From contig JAZUNG010000024.1 in assembly GCA_045604025.1 (NCBI GenBank), positions 1-7,324 of the forward strand: a stretch of 7,324 nucleotides of DNA. Reading direction: 5' to 3'. The translations under genes and the position numbers were made by a program. The notes beneath the pieces are model-generated. The model searched no databases and was not told the origin of the DNA. It worked only from the letters and a program-made list of their open reading frames with translations. How positions within the stretch are numbered: the first letter of the stretch is position 1; each line of letters starts with the position of its first letter. Source of the DNA: RGIG5612 sp045604025. GTDB taxonomy: Bacteria; Bacillota; Clostridia; Lachnospirales; Lachnospiraceae. Positions 1 to 5,389 of the stretch are shown here, in pieces.

Positions 1-587
1 ATGAGAGTATTTACTATAACGTGGACAAGATCCACACAGCTATCGGATTGAATGTCCGCATCCGCTTCCAGTATACCCAGTGGACGGTTGACAAGGAGCT
101 CGTTCCCAGAAAGAACGGCGAATGGTATCAGATCAGTCCCTGGTCTCTGGTATGGGATGACGAATACTACTATCTGATCGGATATGACTCTGCAGACTGC
201 AAGATCAAGCATTACCGCGTTGATAAAATGCAAAAGATATTCCTCACTGATGAACCCCGTGACGGAAAAGACGAATATAATGCCAAGGATGTCCCAGGCT
301 ATTCAAAAAGATTGTTCGGAATGTTCGGTGGGGATACCACCAGAGTGACCATGGAGGCAGGTAATGAGCTGGCCGGAGTATTTATCGACCGTTTCGGAAA
401 GGATATCCGACTGGCCAGAGCAGGGTCGAACCGCTTCTCTGTTTCAGTTGATGTGGAAGTCAGTCCTCAGTTTCTGGGCTGGGTCTTCGCGCTCGGAGAA
501 AGTGTACGTATCACTTCCCCCGAGTCACTGGTTCAGCGTATGAGAGATGAGGCCAGACGTCTTGCAGACCAGTATCCCCAAAACTAA
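1..587 (+). CDS. WYL-domain transcriptional regulator, 3' part (5' end outside the window)
   Basis: The reading frame is open from the left edge and ends in TAA at 585-587, giving 194 visible residues. The GTG at 21 is internal: the codons before it (ESIYYN) are in frame and fit the usual lead-in to this domain. The visible part begins with the WYL domain: RIRFQYTQWTVDKELVPR, then NGEWYQISPWSLVWDDEYYYLIGYD, then IKHYRVDKM. The last roughly 85 residues match the C-terminal extension (WCX) usual in these regulators. WYL proteins normally have an N-terminal helix-turn-helix and use the WYL domain to sense a ligand, often nucleic acid or a nucleotide; the helix-turn-helix must lie left of the window. 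The target is unknown. A terminator follows directly, so the gene appears to end its own transcription unit and is probably unrelated to the sulfur genes, which run the opposite way. Confidence 0.88.
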   Translation, partial: ESIYYNVDKIHTAIGLNVRIRFQYTQWTVDKELVPRKNGEWYQISPWSLVWDDEYYYLIGYDSADCKIKHYRVDKMQKIFLTDEPRDGKDEYNAKDVPGYSKRLFGMFGGDTTRVTMEAGNELAGVFIDRFGKDIRLARAGSNRFSVSVDVEVSPQFLGWVFALGESVRITSPESLVQRMRDEARRLADQYPQN

Positions 588-635
588 AAGCACTGACCTT
601 TCCAAAGGACCGATCAGTGCTTAACTCCTTTTTTT
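588..635 (+). terminator. Rho-independent terminator after the WYL gene, possibly bidirectional
   Basis: AAGCACTGA (588-596) pairs with TCAGTGCTT (614-622). Inside it CCTT and AAGG can extend the stem, with a small ACCGA bulge. A run of seven T (629-635) lies seven bases after the stem. The stem starts one base after the WYL stop codon. Read on the minus strand, the stem is followed by TTTAGTTTT, so it may also stop transcripts coming from cysK, which shows no better terminator of its own. Confidence 0.8.
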
Positions 636-698
636 ATGATCAATTGTACGAATAACTGTACACTGATCTTTCAAAAAGTCGAAGTTGGTTTTTGTACT

Positions 699-1628
699 TT
701 ATGAGAACAAAGGTGTGGACAGATATCTGTCTCCCGTATCCGGAAGGAGAACAACTATTGTCTTGCCCTCGTTCTCGGGACGTTTTGCCAGCTCTATAGC
801 TGCCCATGCTGCCGCACCTGAGCTGATACCAACCAGAACGCCTTCCCTGATACCTATCTGTCTTCCGGTTGCAAAGGCATCATCATTCTCAACAGTTATG
901 ATTTCATCATAGATCTTGGTATTCAGTACATCGGGAACGAAACCTGCTCCGATACCCTGGATCTTGTGACTTCCTGCCACACCTGTTGACAGCACAGCGC
1001 TGCTGGCTGGCTCAACCGCTACGATCTTCACATCGGGGTTCTTGCTCTTCAGGAACTCTCCTACACCTGTTACGGTTCCGCCCGTACCTACTCCGGCGAC
1101 AAAGATGTCAACCTGTCCGTCTGTATCAGCATAGATCTCAGGTCCTGTGGTCTCAAAATGCGCCTTGGGATTGGCGGGGTTTACAAACTGTCCGGGGATA
1201 AAGCTTCCCTCGATCTGCTGATGAAGCTCTTCAGCCTTGGCGATTGCTCCCTTCATTCCCTTTGCGCCTTCGGTAAGCACTACCTCTGCTCCGTAGGCTG
1301 CTGCGAGCTGGCGTCTTTCCACGCTCATGGTCTCGGGCATGGTCAGGATCAGATGATATCCGCGGCTGGCGGCTATAAGAGCCAGACCGATACCTGTATT
1401 TCCGGATGTGGGCTCGATCAGAGTTGCGCCGGGTTTCAGGATGCCCTTCTCTTCTGCGTCATCAATGATAGCCTTGGCGATCCTGTCCTTTACGCTGCCT
1501 GCGGGATTGAAATACTCCAGCTTGGCGACGACCTTTGCCTTAAGTCCGAGTTCTTTCTCGATATGAACGAGTTCCAGAAGCGGGGTGTTTCCTACTAACT
1601 GATCTGCTGCTGTATATATATTTGACAT
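699..1628 (-). CDS. cysK: Cysteine synthase A (O-acetylserine sulfhydrylase)
   Basis: This cytoplasmic PLP enzyme joins O-acetyl-L-serine and sulfide to give L-cysteine and acetate, the last step of cysteine synthesis. The protein is 309 residues, the usual family length, and looks intact. Visible marks are NPAGSVKDR with the PLP Schiff-base Lys47; the substrate loop PTSGNTG at 73-79; GQFVNPANP near 146-154; the glycine-rich phosphate-binding loop GVGTGGT at 179-185; HKIQGIGAGF at 221-230, which is characteristic of CysK; and GISSGAA around 267-273, whose serine contacts the PLP ring nitrogen. The ATG start is preceded by AGAAAGGA eight bases upstream. It lies 75 bp downstream of metY on the same strand, so it is probably co-transcribed with it, with a possible weak promoter of its own. 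In Bacillus and Staphylococcus, CysK also binds the Rrf2 regulator CymR and helps it repress. That is relevant because an Rrf2 gene lies in this locus. Confidence 0.96.
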   Translation of the reverse strand: MSNIYTAADQLVGNTPLLELVHIEKELGLKAKVVAKLEYFNPAGSVKDRIAKAIIDDAEEKGILKPGATLIEPTSGNTGIGLALIAASRGYHLILTMPETMSVERRQLAAAYGAEVVLTEGAKGMKGAIAKAEELHQQIEGSFIPGQFVNPANPKAHFETTGPEIYADTDGQVDIFVAGVGTGGTVTGVGEFLKSKNPDVKIVAVEPASSAVLSTGVAGSHKIQGIGAGFVPDVLNTKIYDEIITVENDDAFATGRQIGIREGVLVGISSGAAAWAAIELAKRPENEGKTIVVLLPDTGDRYLSTPLFS

Positions 1629-1703
1629 GATAAATATCCTTTCTTGGTTTGTCTGGGTATTATAAACCCTTTTTATGTTTAATTAAACAGTTTTCTTGAA
1701 CTC
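1629..1703 (-). promoter_or_regulatory. metY-cysK intergenic spacer with a possible weak cysK promoter
   Basis: On the minus strand a perfect TATAAT lies at 1664-1659, inside a small dyad: GGGT (1655-1658) and ACCC (1666-1669) separated by 7 bp. The hexamer 17 bp upstream (TTTAAT) is a poor -35 box, so any promoter here would be weak or need an activator. A perfect 12-bp palindrome, GTTTAATTAAAC, occupies 1677-1688 where the -35 region would be. There is no terminator-like hairpin after metY, so read-through from metY is expected. The cysK ribosome binding site ends this spacer. Confidence 0.35.
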
Positions 1704-2981
1704 TCACACCTGATCGAATGCCTGAGCCAGATCTTCGATGATATCATCGATATGCTCTGTTCCAATGGAAAGTCTGACTGTTGCAGGCGTGATACCTGAT
1801 GCCAGCAGCTCTTCCTCTGTCAGCTGTGAATGAGTAGTTGTTGCAGGATGGATGACCAGTGACTTCACGTCAGCGACATTGGCCAGCAATGAGAAGATCT
1901 TCAGGCTGTCTATGAACTTGTGAGCCTCTTCCTGTCCTCCTGCTATATCAAATGTGAAGATACTTGCTCCGCCATTCGGGAAATACTTCTCGTACAGGGC
2001 ATGGTCAGGGTGATCCGGCAGCGAAGGATGGTTGACCTTCGTAACCTTCGGATGATCTTTGAGGAATTCAACAACCTTCTTTGTGTTCTCAGCATGTCTC
2101 TCCAGCCTGAGTGACAGAGTCTCTGTTCCCTGAAGCAGCAGAAATGCTGCGAAAGGAGAGATACATGCGCCTTCATCGCGGAGAATGATCGCTCTGATAT
2201 ATGTTACGAATGCCGCAGGTCCAACTGCATCTGCAAATGAGATACCGTGATAGCTTGGATTGGCCTCTGCAATAGGAGCATACTTTCCGCTTGCCTTCCA
2301 GTCAAACTTACCAGAGTCTACGATCACACCGCCCAGAGTGGTTCCATGTCCGCCGATGAATTTGGTAGCTGAATGAACAACTATGTCAGCGCCATGCTCG
2401 ATAGGACGGATCAGGTAAGGTGTTCCGAATGTATTGTCAATGACTACTGGAAGCCCATGTCTGTGAGCTATCTCAGCAATAGCATCGATATCGGGAATAT
2501 CACTGTTGGGATTGCCCAGAGTTTCGATAAATACGGCCTTGGTATTGTCCTGGATAGCGCCTTCAACTTCTTCCAGATCGTGGGCATCAACAAATGTTGT
2601 ATTGATCCCCAGCAGAGGCAGTGTATGAGCAAGGAGGTTGTATGTTCCACCGTAGATAGTCTTCTGAGCTACGATGTGATCGCCTGCCTGAGCGAGTGCC
2701 TGAATAGAATAGGTGATGGCTGCTGCACCGGATGCAACCGCAAGAGCTGCCACACCACCTTCAAGTGCTGCTATCCTCTCTTCAAAAACGCCCTGAGTGG
2801 AATTGGTAAGTCTTCCATAAATATTGCCTGCATCGGTGAGCCCAAATCTTGCGGCTGCATGAGCGGAATTGCGGAATACATAAGAAGTTGTTGCATAAAT
2901 GGGAACCGCTCTGGCATCTGTAGCCGGATCCGGCTGTTCCTGACCTACGTGTATCTGAAGTGTTTCGAATCTGTATGACAT
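1704..2981 (-). CDS. metY: O-acetylhomoserine sulfhydrylase (O-acetylhomoserine aminocarboxypropyltransferase)
   Basis: This cytoplasmic PLP enzyme of the Cys/Met-metabolism (gamma-family) group makes homocysteine from O-acetylhomoserine and sulfide, the direct sulfhydrylation route to methionine. With the start chosen here it has 425 residues, typical of MetY and longer than the roughly 380-400 of cystathionine synthases and lyases. Visible marks are NIYGRLTNST at 53-62 (Tyr55 and Arg57 bind the PLP phosphate of the partner subunit), ASGAAAITYS around 84-92, VIDNTFGTPY with Asp182 contacting PLP, VHSATKFIGGHG with Schiff-base Lys207, and VRLSIGTEH near 402-410 carrying the carboxylate-binding arginine. 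A TTG at 2999 extends the frame by six codons but falls on the Shine-Dalgarno sequence. The ATG at 2981 has AGGAG eight bases upstream and gives the normal N-terminus MSYRFETLQIH. It is the first full gene of a metY-cysK unit with its own promoter and a long leader. Confidence 0.95.
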   Translation of the reverse strand: MSYRFETLQIHVGQEQPDPATDARAVPIYATTSYVFRNSAHAAARFGLTDAGNIYGRLTNSTQGVFEERIAALEGGVAALAVASGAAAITYSIQALAQAGDHIVAQKTIYGGTYNLLAHTLPLLGINTTFVDAHDLEEVEGAIQDNTKAVFIETLGNPNSDIPDIDAIAEIAHRHGLPVVIDNTFGTPYLIRPIEHGADIVVHSATKFIGGHGTTLGGVIVDSGKFDWKASGKYAPIAEANPSYHGISFADAVGPAAFVTYIRAIILRDEGACISPFAAFLLLQGTETLSLRLERHAENTKKVVEFLKDHPKVTKVNHPSLPDHPDHALYEKYFPNGGASIFTFDIAGGQEEAHKFIDSLKIFSLLANVADVKSLVIHPATTTHSQLTEEELLASGITPATVRLSIGTEHIDDIIEDLAQAFDQV

Positions 2982-2989
2982 TTTTGTAT

Positions 2990-2994
2990 CTCCT
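2990..2994 (-). promoter_or_regulatory. Ribosome binding site of metY (decides the start)
   Basis: AGGAG on the minus strand lies eight bases before the ATG at 2981. It overlaps the alternative TTG start at 2999 and therefore argues against that longer form. Confidence 0.85.
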
Positions 2995-3021
2995 CTCAAA
3001 TGTGTGAATTATAGTATAGGT

Positions 3022-3099
3022 TTAACATCGCTCGCTGTAATTCCACATTCGCAGATGGAATAAATTCTGCTTCTGGATAGATCTCAGGATAAGTTTCAT
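3022..3099 (-). CDS. Putative 25-residue leader peptide upstream of metY, ending in Cys
   Basis: Inside the metY leader an ATG at 3099 opens a frame of 25 codons. It begins MKLILRS, ends WNYSERC, and stops at TAA (3024-3022), 40 nt before the metY ATG. GAAAGG at 3113-3108 lies eight bases upstream of the ATG, as good as the cysK ribosome binding site. The peptide is basic, has an internal Met at residue 18 and has Cys (TGT) as its last residue, directly before the stop. Cys-containing leader peptides that sense cysteine through ribosome stalling are known upstream of sulfur genes in actinobacteria; here the link is inference. A short frame can occur by chance, so the support is the start context, the position and the terminal Cys. 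No T-run hairpin follows, so any control would act on metY translation rather than termination. Confidence 0.45.
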   Translation of the reverse strand: MKLILRSIQKQNLFHLRMWNYSERC

Positions 3100-3116
3100 T
3101 GGTACTGCCTTTCTAT

Positions 3117-3146
3117 TGCCTACTTACTCGGTAGGTTTTGTAGGCA
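3117..3146. promoter_or_regulatory. Operator-like dyad at the metY transcription start
   Basis: CCTAC (3119-3123), seven bases, then GTAGG (3131-3135) forms a 17-bp dyad followed by TTTT. A further half-site makes a larger inverted repeat: TGCCTAC (3117-3123) with GTAGGCA (3140-3146). The dyad covers the predicted metY start point and abuts the -10 box, which suits a repressor. The same CCTAY-N7-GTAGG-TTTT pattern recurs in the gshA promoter. The likely binder is the Rrf2 protein encoded at 5390-5827 (inference). Confidence 0.7.
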
Positions 3147-3173
3147 TTATAGCACGATATTCTGTTGTGTCAA
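3146..3173 (-). promoter_or_regulatory. Sigma-A promoter of metY
   Basis: On the minus strand TTGACA (3173-3168), a 16-bp spacer and TATAAT (3151-3146): both boxes match consensus perfectly. Transcription should begin near 3139, giving a leader of about 158 nt before metY. A promoter this strong implies control by repression, fitting the dyad directly over the start point. The leader shows no S-box or T-box landmarks that I recognise. It holds the short Cys-ending frame and a small hairpin, ATTCCA (3040-3045) with TGGAAT (3056-3061). Confidence 0.85.
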
Positions 3174-3198
3174 TAGTTTTTTGAAATTTTTTGCATAT

Positions 3199-3248
3199 AA
3201 TTCCTATTGACATAGTAGGTTTTAGGAATTAGAATACTCCAAAACCTA
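3199..3248. promoter_or_regulatory. Operator-like cluster of half-sites over the gshA promoter
   Basis: Three nested dyads share TAGG/CCTA half-sites. CCTAT (3203-3207), seven bases and GTAGG (3215-3219), followed by TTTT, matches the metY site. AATTCCTA (3199-3206) and TAGGAATT (3223-3230) form a perfect 8-bp inverted repeat with a 16-bp gap. TAGGTTTT (3216-3223) and AAAACCTA (3241-3248) form another perfect 8-bp repeat with a 17-bp gap. Together they cover the -35, the spacer, the -10 and the start point. This suits dimers of a repressor such as the local Rrf2 protein. Confidence 0.7.
3207..3235 (+). promoter_or_regulatory. Sigma-A promoter of gshA
   Basis: TTGACA (3207-3212), a 17-bp spacer and TAGAAT (3230-3235) make a near-consensus promoter. 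The start point should fall near 3242, leaving a leader of about 30 nt before the gshA ATG. The -35 box lies inside the CCTAT-N7-GTAGG dyad. Confidence 0.85.
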
Positions 3249-3259
3249 TTAATTTGAAC

Positions 3260-3264
3260 AGGAG
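3260..3264 (+). promoter_or_regulatory. Ribosome binding site of gshA (decides the start)
   Basis: AGGAG seven bases before the ATG at 3272. The longer frame from TTG at 3254 would read through this site and is rejected. Confidence 0.85.
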
Positions 3265-3271
3265 ATCTATT

Positions 3272-4555
3272 ATGTTCAATATCAATAGCAATGAAATACA
3301 GGACCTGCTTCTTACAGGCAATTTTGGTCTGGAGAAGGAAAGCCTTCGTATCACACCTGAAGGAAACTTTTCAAAAACTCTTCATCCTTTTCCTGATGAT
3401 GAGCATATCGTATATGATTTCTGTGAAAACCAAACCGAGATCAATACTTCAATCGCTCCTTCTGCTGAGGAGGTTTCTGACAGGCTGCTAGAACATACCA
3501 TTCAGATCCATCAGACGATCTCTGCTCTGCCTGAACCTGAACTGCTCTGGCCTTTTTCAAACCCTCCTTATATAAGGAATGAAGCTGATATTCCGATCGC
3601 CAGACACAATGTTAAGGCTGAGTATTCCGAAGGCTACCGCGAATACCTGGCTGACAGATATGGCAGATATAAGATGGCACTCTGCGGTATCCATGTGAAT
3701 TATTCATTCTCAGATGTTCTGCTGGAAACCGGTTTCAATATGAGTGAACAGACAGATTTCAATGAATATAAGAATCAGGTTTATCTGGAGCTGGCTGAAG
3801 GCCTGGCTGCTTTTGGTTGGATCCTTACAGCTGTTACTGCTGCCAGCCCTCTGCTGGATGGCAGTTATTTGGAAAAAGGTAAGGCAGGCACGACCGTTTT
3901 CAACGGTCTGGGCAGTACCAGGTGCAGTGAGCTGGGTTACTGGAATTATTTTACTCCGATATTTGACTATTCAGATATCAGGGCTTATGCAGACAGTATT
4001 CAGAGATATGTTGATGATGGTTTCATATTCTCTCCTACCGAGCTATACTATCCCATCCGTCTGAAGTCATATGGAAAGAATAACCTTAATCGTCTTAAAG
4101 AAGAAGGTGTCAGTCATATAGAGCTGAGGATGTTCGATCTGAATCCACTGGAACTTTCCGGTGTAAATGTGAAGGATCTGAAGTTTGCCCAACTCCTGAT
4201 AGGCTGGATAGCCGGCACACCCAGGAGGGTGTTTGCGCCAAGGGATCAGGTACAGGCAGCTCAGAACTTCAAGAACGCAGCTCACTATGATCTCAAAACG
4301 GTCAAGATCGTTACTCCAAAGGGAGTTGGATACTCCGTTGTCAGTGAGGCTCTCCGCATTATAGGACAGATGAAGGAGTTTTATCGTGAACATCCGCAGG
4401 AGATCAAAGACATTCTGGAGTTTGAAGAACTGAAATTCATTGATCCTGAAACCAGATACGCCTGGATCATCAGAAATGAATTTGAAGATAAATATGTTGA
4501 GAGAGGACTGAGCTTTGCCAGTGAACTGCAGAGCCGACTGCTAAAAAATGTGTGA
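3272..4555 (+). CDS. gshA: Glutamate-cysteine ligase (gamma-glutamylcysteine synthetase), single-domain
   Basis: This ATP-dependent cytoplasmic ligase joins the gamma-carboxyl of glutamate to cysteine, giving gamma-glutamylcysteine. The 427 residues align by eye along the E. coli GshA family: NFGLEKESLRI (17-27), YDFCENQTEINTS (48-60), LLWPFSNPPYI (91-101), YREYLADRYGRYKMALCGIHVNYSFS (122-147), FGWILTAVTAASP (181-193), STRCSELGY (215-223), ELYYPIRLK (257-265) and HIELRMFDLNPLELSGV (282-298). It is about 90 residues shorter than E. coli GshA (518) and has no C-terminal ATP-grasp domain, so it is not the bifunctional GshAB/GshF form. It alone would stop at gamma-glutamylcysteine, and no gshB lies in the window. 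It is first in its operon and overlaps the amidotransferase gene by 8 bases. Family assignment is secure; exact substrate specificity is inferred. Confidence 0.92.
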   Translation: MFNINSNEIQDLLLTGNFGLEKESLRITPEGNFSKTLHPFPDDEHIVYDFCENQTEINTSIAPSAEEVSDRLLEHTIQIHQTISALPEPELLWPFSNPPYIRNEADIPIARHNVKAEYSEGYREYLADRYGRYKMALCGIHVNYSFSDVLLETGFNMSEQTDFNEYKNQVYLELAEGLAAFGWILTAVTAASPLLDGSYLEKGKAGTTVFNGLGSTRCSELGYWNYFTPIFDYSDIRAYADSIQRYVDDGFIFSPTELYYPIRLKSYGKNNLNRLKEEGVSHIELRMFDLNPLELSGVNVKDLKFAQLLIGWIAGTPRRVFAPRDQVQAAQNFKNAAHYDLKTVKIVTPKGVGYSVVSEALRIIGQMKEFYREHPQEIKDILEFEELKFIDPETRYAWIIRNEFEDKYVERGLSFASELQSRLLKNV

Positions 4556-5321
4556 ATTATTCGGAGTATCCGGGAAAGATGAACTGACTGTAAATGAATA
4601 TCTGAAGACACTGGCCTCACACAGCAATGAACATCCCAGTGGATGGGGGCTGGCCATCTTCAAAGGTAACAGTGTAAATATAGAAAAAGAACCGGTAACT
4701 GCCTATAAAAGCCGTTATCTGAAGGAAAGACTGGCTGTTCCCATAAGAGCAAAGAATATGCTGGCCCATATCCGTTTTGCGACACGCGGTGCTATAGGAT
4801 ATAATAACTGCCATCCATTCACAGGGTGTGACAGCTGTGGAAGGACATGGACCCTCATACATAATGGAACTATATTTGAATGCCCGCTTTTGGATGAATA
4901 TGTCTATCTGCAGGAAGGCAATACCGACAGTGAAAGAGTTCTTCTGTATATCATAGATCAGATAGATCTGGTTACAGAGGCTTTGGGAAGGCCACTATCA
5001 GATGTTGAACGTTTTAATGTAGTCAATGATGTTGTTTCTGAGCTATCAATATACAACAAACTCAATCTGATGATCTACGACGGTGAACTGCTGTACATTC
5101 ATAAGAACTACAAAAACAGTATGTTCATGAAAAGAAACGGTCATTCCGTTATGTTCTCTACTGTCCCGCTGGATCTTGGGACCTGGGATCCTGTACCCAT
5201 GTGTCAGCTGCTGGCATATAAAGACGGGCAGAAGCTGTTTTCCGGGCCCATGCATGAAAATGAATACTCTGACAGTCCTGAAGATATGCATTACATTTTT
5301 CTGGATTATTCCGAGCTGTAA
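4548..5321 (+). CDS. Stand-alone class II glutamine amidotransferase (YafJ/EgtC-like)
   Basis: An N-terminal-nucleophile hydrolase of 257 residues. It begins MCELFGVSG, so removal of Met exposes catalytic Cys2. Further family marks are HSNEHPSGWGLA (25-36), AHIRFATRG (73-81), HPF (89-91), GRTWTLIHNGTI (98-109) with the oxyanion-hole Asn-Gly at 106-107, NTDSER (125-130) and STVPL (204-208). There is no synthase domain, so it should either hydrolyse a gamma-glutamyl amide itself, as EgtC does, or serve a separate partner. Start and stop overlap the gshA end in ATGTGTGA (4548-4555), and no clear ribosome binding site precedes the ATG. Translation is therefore probably coupled to gshA, arguing for a joint role in gamma-glutamyl thiol chemistry (inference). 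Unusual are Cys88, where Thr is usual in NTHPF, and Cys94-x2-Cys97 close to the active-site loop. True substrate unknown. Confidence 0.85.
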   Translation: MCELFGVSGKDELTVNEYLKTLASHSNEHPSGWGLAIFKGNSVNIEKEPVTAYKSRYLKERLAVPIRAKNMLAHIRFATRGAIGYNNCHPFTGCDSCGRTWTLIHNGTIFECPLLDEYVYLQEGNTDSERVLLYIIDQIDLVTEALGRPLSDVERFNVVNDVVSELSIYNKLNLMIYDGELLYIHKNYKNSMFMKRNGHSVMFSTVPLDLGTWDPVPMCQLLAYKDGQKLFSGPMHENEYSDSPEDMHYIFLDYSEL

Positions 5322-5333
5322 ATGGTCAGATCA

Positions 5334-5370
5334 TTGCAAATCCTATTAAACATATGTTATTATAGGAATT
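5334..5370 (+). promoter_or_regulatory. Promoter of the Rrf2 gene with embedded dyad (probable autoregulation)
   Basis: TTGCAA (5334-5339), an 18-bp spacer and TATTAT (5358-5363) make a fair sigma-A promoter. Between and over the boxes lies a dyad: TCCTAT (5341-5346) with ATAGGA (5362-5367), arms 15 bp apart, centred almost on a perfect 10-bp palindrome AACATATGTT (5349-5358). The TAGGAATT end (5363-5370) is identical to the outer arm at gshA. No terminator separates this from the amidotransferase gene, so read-through from gshA is also likely. Confidence 0.6.
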
Positions 5371-5389
5371 GAAATGGAGGGTTAAATAA

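Noticed and set aside
638..668. Hairpin GATCA/TGATC with inner TGTAC/GTACA after cysK
   Set aside because: The stem is interrupted and no T-run follows on the minus strand, so it is not a convincing cysK terminator; the structure may be chance.
1158..1598. 146-codon frame antisense to cysK
   Set aside because: It is a shadow of the cysK coding sequence with no recognisable protein features.
2373..2978. A 201-codon open frame on the plus strand opposite metY
   Set aside because: It lies wholly antisense to a clear metY, has no family features and no ribosome binding site, and its high cysteine content is typical of a shadow frame.
2982..2999. TTG start adding six residues to MetY
   Set aside because: It overlaps the AGGAG that serves the ATG at 2981.
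2982..3139. SAM (S-box) or T-box riboswitch in the metY leader
   Set aside because: I see none of the conserved S-box or T-box sequence blocks and no terminator hairpin before metY.
3254..3271. TTG start adding six residues to GshA
   Set aside because: It reads through the AGGAG that serves the ATG at 3272.
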